Virus record (IMG/VR): IMGVR_UViG_3300036859_000303
Span: 1 to 29,647 of that record
DNA length: 29,647 nt
DNA from: a virus
Strand: one strand, 5' to 3'
Shown: piece after piece, positions 1 through 6,483 of the stretch
Position numbering within the stretch: position 1 is the stretch's first letter
How the letters are laid out: the number at the start of each line of letters is the position of its first letter
Translations under genes and position numbers: made by a program
The notes under the pieces: model-generated
Seen by the model: only the letters and a program-made list of their open reading frames with translations
Told to the model about the DNA's origin: nothing
Databases searched by the model: none

Positions 1-533
1 CCGTGGTTGTCCCAGTGTGGGTTCCGTGGAATGTCGCCGAGCCAGTCGTGGGGCTCGTCCCACATTCGTTGCTTGGCATCGCCGAAGGGCTTGGCGGCGG
101 CCGGAAGCTCGTCGTAGTTCCAGTACGGGATCTGGTACGCACCGACGCGGCTGCCGTAGAGTACCCGAGCCCAGATGAGCAGGTCGGAGATCGCGCCGGG
201 AGTCGGCAGCACGTCGTCGGTCAGGTACAGGAACCAGGGCTCCGGGGTATGCTCGACGGCATACTGGATCGCGCCTTGCATACAGCTCCAGCGGGGCAGC
301 CGCTCCAGCGGAACACCGAAGTCGGCACACAGGCGCTCATAGGGGCGCTGGACCTCGGGCTTCCAGGGGTCCTCGAATACGCGGACCGGCAGCCACGGCT
401 GGCCGAGCAGCCCCTGTGACTCGAGCACGTTCAGCAGCTTTCGGAGCCGCCCAGGAGCGTTGAAGGTGGTCAAGCCGACCCCGACCAGCGGGTGTCCTTC
501 GTTCAGCGTGGCAAGTGCGAGATCGGTGCTCAC
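1..533 (-). CDS. Glycosyltransferase-like protein (3' end cut by window)
   Basis: A partial minus-strand gene starts with GTG at 533, preceded by AGGAAGG about 8 bases upstream, and runs off the left edge after 177 codons. The N-terminus (residues about 17-40, GVGLTTFNAPGRL) resembles the first beta-strand and loop of GT-A fold family 2 glycosyltransferases, which bind the nucleotide sugar. YLTDDVLPTPGAI near residues 103-115 is like the acidic metal-binding motif (DxD-type) of that fold. The gene follows a methyltransferase, 22 bases away, on the same strand, so the pair may modify a virion, cell-surface or DNA component. The substrate cannot be told. The C-terminal half is missing from the window. 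The fold assignment rests on motif appearance only. Confidence 0.6.
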   Translation of the reverse strand, partial: MSTDLALATLNEGHPLVGVGLTTFNAPGRLRKLLNVLESQGLLGQPWLPVRVFEDPWKPEVQRPYERLCADFGVPLERLPRWSCMQGAIQYAVEHTPEPWFLYLTDDVLPTPGAISDLLIWARVLYGSRVGAYQIPYWNYDELPAAAKPFGDAKQRMWDEPHDWLGDIPRNPHWDNH

Positions 534-555
534 GGTTGTTACCTTCCTGCTGTGC

Positions 556-1263
556 TCACTGGTCGAGCCTTCCATAGACTGTTGCGCCGGCAGCCTCGGC
601 GACTGGAGTCCAGCCGGCGGCCGAGCGAAGCTGCTCGGTCCAGCTTCCCCAGTAGCGGTCGTTGCTGGCGAGGTGCTCGGGGCGCATCCGGACACCCTGC
701 TCGGTCGAGCTGCCGAAGGTTGGGATGGCTGCGATGACACCTTGGCTGCTGAGATGGCTGGCGGCAAGATGCTGCCAGAGGTCGAGCGGGTCGGGGGTGT
801 GCTCGAGCACATCGAGCAACAAGATCGCGTCGTAGCGAGGGCATTGGCTGAGACCCTCGGGCAGCGTCACGAAGTTTGAGTGGCTGGCCGCACCGTAGTC
901 CGCGCAGATCCGGAAGGCCGGGGTATCAAGGTCGGCGAAATCGACGATGAAGCCGCGGTCGATCAGGTGGTAGCCGACCTGACCGATGCCGCAGCCGAAG
1001 TCGAGCACGGTCTCGACTCGGCGGCCGTGCAGGACGTCAGCGAGGGCATCGTAGGCGGATTGGTCGCCGGTGGCACGGTCCAGCTGATGGCAGGCGTACG
1101 CCAGGCTGGTACGGTAGAAGTCGGCCTCGGCAGAGTCGTCGTGGTGACGCCACCAGAGGCGAGCGGCGGCGTCGGCGAGAACGTCAGTCCGGCTGAGTGG
1201 AAGGTCCGACCAGGCTACCCGGAGTACCCGTTCGGCGGAGGTGCGGAGCCGGTCGACATTCAC
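556..1263 (-). CDS. Class I SAM-dependent methyltransferase
   Basis: The product has 235 residues. Motif I, the SAM-binding Gly-rich loop, is VLDFGCGIGQVGYHL near residues 86-100. A second acidic strand (IVDFADLD, about 105-112) would contact the SAM ribose, and YDAILLLDVLEHTPDP (about 144-159) is the post-II/III motif typical of Methyltransf_11/23-like small-molecule or protein methyltransferases. The N-terminal 80 residues are helical-looking and of unknown role. The gene begins with GTG and lies 9 bases downstream of the small structural gene, at the distal end of the head module, next to a glycosyltransferase-like gene. It lacks the DPPY/NPPY motif of DNA amino-methyltransferases, so DNA methylation is not favoured. 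The substrate is unknown. Confidence 0.8.
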   Translation of the reverse strand: MNVDRLRTSAERVLRVAWSDLPLSRTDVLADAAARLWWRHHDDSAEADFYRTSLAYACHQLDRATGDQSAYDALADVLHGRRVETVLDFGCGIGQVGYHLIDRGFIVDFADLDTPAFRICADYGAASHSNFVTLPEGLSQCPRYDAILLLDVLEHTPDPLDLWQHLAASHLSSQGVIAAIPTFGSSTEQGVRMRPEHLASNDRYWGSWTEQLRSAAGWTPVAEAAGATVYGRLDQ

Positions 1264-1272
1264 GAGCGTCCG

Positions 1273-1518
1273 TCAAGCTGCGGTTGTGATGGCGGTCCAG
1301 GCGGTGCTGCCGTCGGTGTTGATGTAGGCCCGAGTGCTGGTACTGGTGCCGTCGGAGCGCAGGTACAAGCTGCCTTTCGGCGCGACGACCGTCGGGACGC
1401 CGGTGCCACACATGACGACCGGCGCCAGCGGGGCTTCCGGGCTGGCATTCGGGGCCGCACCGAGACCGCCTGCCGTGAGGTTGTTGAATCCGACGCTGCC
1501 GTAGTGGGTGGTGGCCAT
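1273..1518 (-). CDS. Small phage structural-type protein with Thr/Ser-rich C-terminal strand motif
   Basis: The product has 81 residues and starts at ATG 1518. The C-terminal part (KGSLYLRSDG, then STRAYINTDGSTAW, ending AITTAA) is a beta-strand pattern I recall from many short phage proteins encoded near capsid or tail-fibre genes, usually annotated only as hypothetical or structural. The N-terminal half is Gly/Ala-rich and may be flexible. The gene sits two genes downstream of the major capsid gene, separated from it by an HNH gene, so a head-decoration or collar role is possible. That role is inferred from position and motif. Confidence 0.6.
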   Translation of the reverse strand: MATTHYGSVGFNNLTAGGLGAAPNASPEAPLAPVVMCGTGVPTVVAPKGSLYLRSDGTSTSTRAYINTDGSTAWTAITTAA

Positions 1519-1523
1519 GGGTT

Positions 1524-2087
1524 CTATGCCCTCAAGAGCCGCAATACGCGGTCTTTGCGGATACCGAGTTTGGCTGCAACCTGCCGCGACGAAAGTGTAG
1601 CGCTGAGTTGCCGTACAGCTTGCCGCAAGTCTGCTTCGGCAACTGCTCGACGTGCTTCACGACGTTCCACAGCCGCCCGAATATTTGCAGCTTGTTGTCC
1701 GCCGCGCTGACCGCTTGCATTCGTATTGCCTTGCAAGGTTTGCGAGATTCGTTCGCGAGTCCGCACAGATTTTGGCTTCCCACGCAACGCCTCAGAGATC
1801 CGCTGCCGACGTTGTGGCGAAAACTCGCGCGTGTGACGACGATCGTGTTCAACCTTCGTGATCGCGGCAAGGTTCTCGGGCCTGTCGTCCAGCTTGTTGG
1901 CGTTGAGGTGGTGGATCGTACGGCTTGTGTCAGTGAGAATCCCGGCACGCCAAGCAACGTATCGAGAACGCCGCATCTGGCCATTCGTCCATGCAAAAGG
2001 ACAATCCGGGGCGTAGATGATTGCGTATCCTCGCCGATTAACATGGTGTGCACGAATTAGGATCTCGATTAGTTCTTGTTGGGTCAC
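1524..2087 (-). CDS. HNH homing endonuclease with NUMOD3-like repeats
   Basis: The product has 187 residues. The start is GTG 2087, with GGAGG 7 bases upstream. IHHLNANKLDDRPENLAAI (residues 58-76) followed by EHDRRH is the HNH_3 signature: His59/His60, Asn72 and a downstream His form the metal-binding beta-beta-alpha nuclease. Two NUMOD3-like segments follow (RISEALRGKPKS and RISQTLQGN, about 96-121), which in homing enzymes contact DNA. The C-terminus (about 165-187, SSRQVAAKLGIRKDRVLRLL) looks like a helix-turn-helix. It is probably a free-standing homing endonuclease that nicks or cuts phage DNA and promotes its own spread. It lies just downstream of the major capsid gene. The capsid coding frame is not split, so there is no sign of an intron or intein here. 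Confidence 0.85.
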   Translation of the reverse strand: MTQQELIEILIRAHHVNRRGYAIIYAPDCPFAWTNGQMRRSRYVAWRAGILTDTSRTIHHLNANKLDDRPENLAAITKVEHDRRHTREFSPQRRQRISEALRGKPKSVRTRERISQTLQGNTNASGQRGGQQAANIRAAVERREARRAVAEADLRQAVRQLSATLSSRQVAAKLGIRKDRVLRLLRA

Positions 2088-2140
2088 GGCAGACCTCCGT
2101 GAAGGAGGACTTACCGTAGATTCAACTTGTTTTCAAGCCC

Positions 2141-3082
2141 TCATGCGCCAAGCGATCCGAAGCTGCCGCGCCAGTCTCCATGGCCGGTGGCCACCCGGAA
2201 GATCCCACGCACCTTCATGTCGAAGGTGTCGTCGTCGTCGCGCATGTCGATCATCGGGGACTCGCGAATCCAGACGTTCAGATCGTGGTCGGCTTTGGCA
2301 GCGAGGCCGAACCAGCTGTCCGGGTCGGTCAGGTAGTGAGATTCCATGTACTGGAGGCCCGCGCCGCCGAGCGGATTGACCTCGTTGTCGCCGGTGTAGG
2401 GCTTCAGCTCGGACTGGGTGATCTCCTTGGCGACCCACTTGAGCTGGTAGGGTACGAGCAAGGTCGCGAGGCGCTTCGGGGTCGGCATGTTCGACTCGTT
2501 CACCGTACCGTTCATGCTGTCACTGGCAAGCTCGACGGCGGTGACGCTGAGATCGAGGTCGGTGGTCTGGCGGTTGGCATAGGTGCCGCCCCGCTTCAGC
2601 ACATGGGCGGTGCTGAACAGGGACAGGGTGTCGAAGCCAGCTGCGGTCAGCGCAGTGGTGCCGGTCGTCGAGAAGCCGTTGTTCAGCACGCGGTGAGCCT
2701 GCACTTCGAGCTGGTGGGCCGCGGAGGCACCCAGCTCGGCCGACATCTTGTTCAGCACGTTGTAGAGTTCGTCGGCCATGGCTTCGTGGGTGGCACGGAA
2801 GCCGAGGCCGAAGGTGAACGGAGTGTAACGGACGGTGCCGGCTTCCTGGATGGTGTCGTACTGGATGGCTTCACCCTGTGGCTTAGCGGTGAAGGTGCCG
2901 AGCGAGGCCACCTGGACGTCCTCGGCGAAGTTTCGGCCGGCGTCTCCGCCCATGGACTGGCCCGTGATGACGTTGGCCCACTGCCGGAACTCTTTGGCGA
3001 TGTTGATGAGGCGGCTGTAGTAGGCTTTGCGTAGTCCGGGGCGGACCAGGTTCGGGATGTTGGAGGTGAGAACTCGTGCGAT
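2141..3082 (-). CDS. Major capsid protein (HK97-type fold, likely ATC start)
   Basis: The product is predicted at about 313 residues and would form the icosahedral head shell. The reading frame is certain from the C-terminus up to 3094. The sequence pattern (VASLGTFTAKPQGEAIQYDT, a helix-rich centre rich in ATHEAM/ELYNVL, then a late TDP/MESHYL segment) resembles major head proteins of the Mu gpT-like or HK97-fold class, recalled from memory. The first ATG in frame (2953) would remove about 43 plausible residues. AGGAGG at 3096-3091 is ideally placed for a start at 3082, but that codon is ATC, and no ATG, GTG or TTG lies between it and the in-frame stop at 3097. The N-terminus would read (M)ARVLTSNIPNLVRPGLRK. 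The upstream HNH stop codon overlaps this ribosome site (TAGGAGG), which suggests coupling. Confidence 0.85.
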   Translation of the reverse strand: MARVLTSNIPNLVRPGLRKAYYSRLINIAKEFRQWANVITGQSMGGDAGRNFAEDVQVASLGTFTAKPQGEAIQYDTIQEAGTVRYTPFTFGLGFRATHEAMADELYNVLNKMSAELGASAAHQLEVQAHRVLNNGFSTTGTTALTAAGFDTLSLFSTAHVLKRGGTYANRQTTDLDLSVTAVELASDSMNGTVNESNMPTPKRLATLLVPYQLKWVAKEITQSELKPYTGDNEVNPLGGAGLQYMESHYLTDPDSWFGLAAKADHDLNVWIRESPMIDMRDDDDTFDMKVRGIFRVATGHGDWRGSFGSLGA

Positions 3083-3094
3083 GGGATTATCCTC

Positions 3095-3580
3095 CTATGC
3101 GGCCTGAACTTCTTGATGTGTGGCATGGGTCCGCGCATTTAACCCGACTTTTCCACACAGACGGCACGTGTATGGCTTTCGAGGAAGCCCTGTGAGGGCT
3201 TTGCTGATGCGTTTCCGTGTCTCTTCTGGGAGCGTACGTCCTGAAAGAGCAGCAGAGAGCTTCGGATAGTGTTTTCCACGGCGCGCCGCAGCGATCTTCT
3301 CTTTCCACAAAATCGGGCGGCCTTTGCACGCTTTGCCGTAGTCGTTCCCCCACATGTGATGTCGACAGTGCTCACTGAATAGCATCACCTGAAGGTTCTC
3401 GGGACGGTCGTCCTGCTTTTGGTGGTTCAGATGATGAACGGCATCATCTTCGGTCAGCGGCTGTATCAATTCGTGCGCAACCAGCCGTGCGCGACGCCAC
3501 ATTTTGCCATTCACGGAGCAGATGGCGTAACCGTCCTTGTCGGTCCAGAACCCCAACGCCATGATTTCCGTAAACGTCAC
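3095..3580 (-). CDS. HNH homing endonuclease with NUMOD3 and C2H2-like finger
   Basis: The product has 161 residues. The start is GTG 3580, with AGGAG about 6 bases upstream. AVHHLNHQKQDDRPENLQVM (residues 47-66) with HCRHH (71-75) is the HNH_3 nuclease core: His49/His50, Asn62 and a downstream His. One or two NUMOD3-like DNA-contact segments follow (KLSAALSGRTL, then RISKALTGLPRK). The C-terminus has Cys139, Cys142, His152 and His155, spaced like a small C2H2 zinc finger. It sits between a virion gene and the major capsid gene, and its TAG stop is part of the capsid gene's AGGAGG site. It is a second, only moderately similar, homing-type nuclease flanking the capsid gene. It may have entered by insertion right at the capsid ribosome site. 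Confidence 0.85.
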   Translation of the reverse strand: MTFTEIMALGFWTDKDGYAICSVNGKMWRRARLVAHELIQPLTEDDAVHHLNHQKQDDRPENLQVMLFSEHCRHHMWGNDYGKACKGRPILWKEKIAAARRGKHYPKLSAALSGRTLPEETRKRISKALTGLPRKPYTCRLCGKVGLNARTHATHQEVQAA

Positions 3581-3604
3581 AGATTCTCCTGTGTTTTCGC
3601 TGGC

Positions 3605-4114
3605 TTACGACGTCCCAAGCATCTGAGCGAAGTTCGGGTGGATGCTGAACACCAAGCGACCGTTGGTGTCGCCGACCTCGGTGTCCTGCGCGACCTCGTA
3701 GGTGAAGGCGCGGGCGTTGGCACCCTGCACGGCGGTATTCAGGAAGACCTTGTTGTTCGTGGTGTCGCGCTGGATGCCGATGAAGCGGCCGATGTCTTGC
3801 TGAACGAGGACGTGGTTGGCCAGAGCGGCTTCCTTGGCGTTGGCGGCGAAGAGGTTCGACGTGACAGCGATTGCCACCGCGACGCTGTGGGTGCCGGCGA
3901 CGGCGTCGTTGTGGGCGTCTTCCTCGGCGAGGCCGTAGATCACGGCCGGGGTGTCGGAGGCGATCTCGGTGGCGAAGCCTGGGACGCTGAGGAACACCAG
4001 CTCGCCCTTGACGAAGGTCTGAAGGGCGGCCTCGGGGACAGTGATGGTGGCGGGCGGTCCGCCGGACGTGGTCTTGACGCAGAGGGCGATGGCGTCGGCA
4101 ACGGTCTTGGCCAT
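3605..4114 (-). CDS. Probable virion protein upstream of major capsid (decoration-like)
   Basis: The product has 169 residues and starts at ATG 4114 with AGGAG 7 bases upstream. The sequence is rich in Ala, Val and Thr with short alternating strands (ATITVPEAAL, LVFLSVPGF, VAVAIAVTSNLF, KVFLNTAVQG). It has no signal peptide and no enzyme motif. A gene of this size and composition between scaffold and major capsid is commonly a head decoration or capsid-stabilising protein, and that is the inferred role. I do not recognise the family. Apart from the HNH gene it is the direct neighbour of the capsid gene on the same transcript. Confidence 0.55.
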   Translation of the reverse strand: MAKTVADAIALCVKTTSGGPPATITVPEAALQTFVKGELVFLSVPGFATEIASDTPAVIYGLAEEDAHNDAVAGTHSVAVAIAVTSNLFAANAKEAALANHVLVQQDIGRFIGIQRDTTNNKVFLNTAVQGANARAFTYEVAQDTEVGDTNGRLVFSIHPNFAQMLGTS

Positions 4115-4123
4115 GAAGGTCTC

Positions 4124-4873
4124 CTAGGGTTGACGTGCGGCGGCTGGTGCCGGGGCTGGCTTGGTGTAGTCGGGCTTCGGGAGTGGGCGCTCGCCGATGA
4201 CCTCGGGGTCTTCGTGAGAGGTGTCGAAGGTGGCGTCCTTGTGGCTGTAGCTCTTGCCGATCTCGTCGCGAGCGATCTTGTTGATGGTTTCGCGAGCCTC
4301 GTCACGGCCGCTGCTGGACATAAATTCCATGCGGGCAATGGAGCGCCGGTAGCGCCGATTGTGGTTGTCACGAGACTCGGCCATGAGGATCAGATCGCCG
4401 AGGATGTAGCAGATGCCGAAGTTCGGGTCGGTGCGCTTGATGCCGCAAGCGGGCCGAGCTTTTGTCACCAGGCTGCCGGGGCGGACGATGACGAAGCCGC
4501 GGCCCTGGTGCTCGAGCACACGGACGCCGTCCTTGCCGACGCGGTTGACCCATTTGTAGTGGAGGTCTGGGTCGGGGTCGATGACGGCAGACTGCTCGAG
4601 GTCGCGCTCGAGGAGGTCGTCCTGGCTGGCACCGGCAGCGGTAGCGGCCAGCTTTCGCTCGCGTTGGCCGAGAATCAAGCGGTCGTATTCGTCGGCGCCG
4701 ACCTCGAGGCCGGGGGTTGGACGGAGCGGCTCGGCCGCCTGCTCGACCGCCGACTCGGCCACGGGCGTTTCGGCAACTGCTGACTGCGGAGGTGGCTTGG
4801 CTCGCGGAGGCGGCTCGGGCTGTGGGATTCGCGCTGCAGCTGCTGGCTGCTGTGTGTCGGTCCGGTCGCTCAT
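4124..4873 (-). CDS. Head-module protein of unknown function
   Basis: The product has 249 residues. The start ATG at 4873 overlaps the stop of the preceding scaffold-like gene (ATGA), so translation is probably coupled. Residues 1-60 are Pro/Ala/Glu-rich and likely disordered. Residues about 85-215 form the conserved-looking body (HYKWVNRVGKDGV, GFVIVRPG, DPNFGICYILGDLILM, RRYRRSIARMEFM). The tail is again Pro/Ala-rich. No catalytic motif is seen. The position between scaffold and decoration-like genes suggests a minor head or assembly protein. I do not recognise the family. Confidence 0.6.
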   Translation of the reverse strand: MSDRTDTQQPAAAARIPQPEPPPRAKPPPQSAVAETPVAESAVEQAAEPLRPTPGLEVGADEYDRLILGQRERKLAATAAGASQDDLLERDLEQSAVIDPDPDLHYKWVNRVGKDGVRVLEHQGRGFVIVRPGSLVTKARPACGIKRTDPNFGICYILGDLILMAESRDNHNRRYRRSIARMEFMSSSGRDEARETINKIARDEIGKSYSHKDATFDTSHEDPEVIGERPLPKPDYTKPAPAPAAARQP

Positions 4874-5712
4874 ACTCGAGGCCGGCCCTTCATGCCGAGC
4901 ACGTCGGGGATCTCGTCGGGCGAGCTATGGGCTCGGTACTCTTCTTCTGATAGGCCCATGCGGCTAGCGACGTAGCGTTGCTCGGCGGTGAGCGGCGCCG
5001 GGGCGGTCTGCCTGCGGATGCCGACCGGGCGAGCGGCGCTGCCGGCGGCCGCCGGGGCGGGCGGGCGCGCCGTCGCGGGAGGCTGGAGAGGAGCCGATGT
5101 GCGTTCGGCCGGCGGCGGCATGGTACCGTCGTCGATCGGCTCCTCTCCGTCGGTAGCGGGCAGTGTGGCAGCGGAGCGGCGGGCGACTTCGGCGGCTACG
5201 AGGTCGTCGAGGTGCTTGGAGCGGATGTAATCGTAGACTTCGTCGTAGGCTTTGGGATCGGCGGCGATCCGGGGGTCGAGCCGATCCATCTGGCTTTCGA
5301 TCTCGGCTTGCCATTTGGTGAAGTGCTCGCCGTGGCGCTGTGCAGCGGCGTGGCGGTTGGCGGCACGCTGGTTCTTGTAGGTGGACTGGAGATGGGCGGC
5401 GGTGGCCTGGTCGGCGGCCTGGCGGATCTCGGCGGCGGCTGCGCGGAGGTCGCGACGGTTGACGATGGTGTCGTCGTCGGAGTCGGCGGCGCCGCTCGGC
5501 TGGCCGGACGCGACCTGCTGGGCCTGCAAGTAGGCGGCCACCTCGGCCATGTCGGCCTTGTACTTTGCCTCCGCGGCGTCGGCACGGGCTTTCTCGCGGT
5601 CGCGATCGGCTTGGAGCTGCGCGGCAGCTTCGGTGCGAGCGCGCTCGGCGTCGGCCGCTGCTTGCTGCGCGGCGACTTCGGCTGGAGTCGGATCCGTCAC
5701 GCGAAGCTCCAT
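4870..5712 (-). CDS. Scaffold-like protein, Ala/Glu-rich coiled coil
   Basis: The product has 280 residues. Residues 8-65 are a strong coiled-coil pattern (runs of Ala, Glu, Gln, Arg and Asp with few hydrophobics), and residues about 90-180 are also helical and charged. A Pro/Ala linker (about 195-245) precedes a short C-terminal segment with ASRMGLSEEEYRAH. This order (acidic coiled coil, linker, short basic end) and the place between portal and capsid fit a capsid scaffolding protein, which would guide prohead assembly and then leave. No protease motif is visible. In the 140 bases upstream a TTGACA (5772-5767, minus strand) has only a poor -10 partner, so a local promoter is uncertain. The gene is separated from the portal by the bacterial insert. 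Confidence 0.6.
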   Translation of the reverse strand: MELRVTDPTPAEVAAQQAAADAERARTEAAAQLQADRDREKARADAAEAKYKADMAEVAAYLQAQQVASGQPSGAADSDDDTIVNRRDLRAAAAEIRQAADQATAAHLQSTYKNQRAANRHAAAQRHGEHFTKWQAEIESQMDRLDPRIAADPKAYDEVYDYIRSKHLDDLVAAEVARRSAATLPATDGEEPIDDGTMPPPAERTSAPLQPPATARPPAPAAAGSAARPVGIRRQTAPAPLTAEQRYVASRMGLSEEEYRAHSSPDEIPDVLGMKGRPRV

Positions 5713-5844
5713 CTCACGATGTGGGACGCGGTCACAGGCTACCGGCTACACCTGAACGCCAGGCGGTGTCAAGGGGTGGTAGAGCGAGAGCTGCAGGGCT
5801 ACCAGATATAGTAGCGTGACGCGGTGCGGCGCGAGCGGCAGAGC

Positions 5845-5861
5845 CTCTAGAAGGTCTAGAG
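5845..5861. repeat. Perfect 7-bp inverted repeat at the end of the truncated DUF262 gene
   Basis: CTCTAGA at 5845-5851 and TCTAGAG at 5855-5861 are separated by AGG. The repeat contains the TAG stop (5858-5856, minus strand) of the DUF262 fragment and lies near the presumed left junction of the bacterial insert. The stem has no T-run, so it is not a typical terminator. Confidence 0.5.
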
Positions 5862-6044
5862 CCGCGGTGTGGCGCGTCGGCGCTCCCCGTCGCCAATGGC
5901 CTTCGCCAAGTCCTGGAGGAGCGTGGTCACCTCCTTGTCCGTCCACGAATACTCCCGCTGATTCGGGGGCACGTGGAGCCGGAAGCCCTTGAGGACGCCC
6001 CCGAGGCCGGATTGCTGGATCTGTTGGCTACCTGGTTCAGGCAT
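5856..6044 (-). pseudogene. Truncated DUF262 (GmrSD-type restriction nuclease) N-terminal fragment
   Basis: The frame encodes only 62 residues. Residues about 15-50 (GVLKGFRLHVPPNQREYSWT, then LLQDLAKAIGDG) match the start of DUF262, the N-terminal domain of GmrS-like type IV restriction nucleases and relatives, as I know it: hydrophobic strand, PxxQRxYsWt, then a helix leading to the DGQQR nucleotide-binding motif. Full proteins are several hundred residues long. Here the frame ends at TAG before DGQQR, so the gene is broken and presumably inactive. The ATG at 6044 overlaps the end of the ribbon-helix-helix gene, as in a translationally coupled pair. The break lies near the left edge of the insert. 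Confidence 0.7.
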
Positions 6045-6240
6045 TGTGACGCCTCAGCGGGATATCGGGGATGAAGGGTACTCGCCGCCCGGCGCTTTCC
6101 AGTTCGCGGATAGCGGCGAGCCGCAGGCGTTCCCGTACCCAAGACGAGATTGGTATCCCGGCCAACCCCGCCGCTGCCATTAGGCCCTGCTTCTCTTCGG
6201 CCGTTAGGCGGATCTGTAAAGTCTCGGTTTTTCCCCTCAT
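6037..6240 (-). CDS. Ribbon-helix-helix DNA-binding protein
   Basis: The product has 67 residues. Residues 5-45 (TETLQIRLTAEEKQGL, AGIPISSWVRERL) have the ribbon-helix-helix pattern: an N-terminal strand with alternating residues (LQIRLT), helix A, a turn with Gly, then helix B. Such proteins are dimeric repressors, antitoxins or mobilisation accessory proteins. The gene overlaps the start of the DUF262 fragment, so it probably regulates that unit. Upstream is a long palindrome with a -35/-10 pair whose -10 ends 9 bases from the ATG, so the mRNA would be leaderless or nearly so, although AAAGGGG just before the ATG could also act as a ribosome site. Autoregulation through the palindrome is inferred. 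Confidence 0.7.
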   Translation of the reverse strand: MRGKTETLQIRLTAEEKQGLMAAAGLAGIPISSWVRERLRLAAIRELESAGRRVPFIPDIPLRRHNA

Positions 6241-6245
6241 AGTGC

Positions 6246-6318
6246 CCCTTTGTAGTGCAGAACGGATTACAGGTCAAGCTGATCTATTGACTTGTAATGC
6301 AGTTTGCACTACAAAGGG
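6246..6318. promoter_or_regulatory. Palindromic operator with two divergent mirror-image promoters
   Basis: Two 32-bp arms (6246-6277 and 6287-6318) are inverted copies matching at 27 of 32 positions, around a 9-bp centre. Each arm carries a promoter pointing outward. Minus strand: TTGACC (6277-6272), 17 bp, TACAAA (6254-6249). Plus strand: TTGACT (6287-6292), 17 bp, TACAAA (6310-6315). The right arm is itself nearly palindromic (TGTAATGCA, 3 bp, TGCACTACA). An ATG lies 9 bases (minus, 6240) and 7 bases (plus, 6322) from the -10 boxes. The ribbon-helix-helix product encoded next to it is the obvious candidate binder. Confidence 0.65.
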
Positions 6319-6321
6319 TCC

Positions 6322-6483
6322 ATGAAGTGCAGCACCAAAAGCAGCTCCGCCCGAGGCTGGAACCCCGGGCGGAGCCTCAACCCCACGCGACGTGAATCGC
6401 GCAAGGCTCCCGTGAAGGGCCTTCACCGTATCACGTCATCCGTGGGCCGCGAAGGAGCCTGCGATGAACGTGCTACCGCTTGA
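6322..6483 (+). CDS. Possible 53-residue leader peptide ahead of the transposase
   Basis: ATG 6322 lies exactly where the plus-strand promoter of the palindrome would start transcription, and the frame stays open for 53 codons (MKCSTKSSSARGWNPG...), ending inside the transposase gene. The peptide is basic, Ser/Arg-rich and not recognised. It spans a strong hairpin (6344-6375). It could be a leader peptide or chance. The only support is its position. Confidence 0.22.
   Translation: MKCSTKSSSARGWNPGRSLNPTRRESRKAPVKGLHRITSSVGREGACDERATA
6344..6375 (+). repeat. Strong GC hairpin upstream of the transposase
   Basis: GCTCCGCCCG (6344-6353) pairs perfectly with CGGGCGGAGC (6366-6375) across a 12-base loop. 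No T-run follows, so it is not a classical terminator. It lies between the plus-strand promoter (6287-6315) and the transposase start at 6464, where it could limit transposase expression from outside transcription, as structured leaders do in some insertion sequences. Confidence 0.5.

Noticed and set aside
880-1710. Plus-strand open frame of 276 codons
   Set aside because: It is a shadow of the methyltransferase and the small structural gene on the minus strand.
3419-4783. Long plus-strand open frame (454 codons), Gly/Val-rich
   Set aside because: It is the shadow of the minus-strand head genes, which have ribosome sites and overlaps; GC-rich DNA gives long antisense frames.
5744-5772. Minus-strand promoter before the scaffold-like gene (TTGACA at 5772-5767)
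   Set aside because: The -35 is perfect but the best -10 at 17 bp (GTAGCC) is poor, so it is not listed as a feature.
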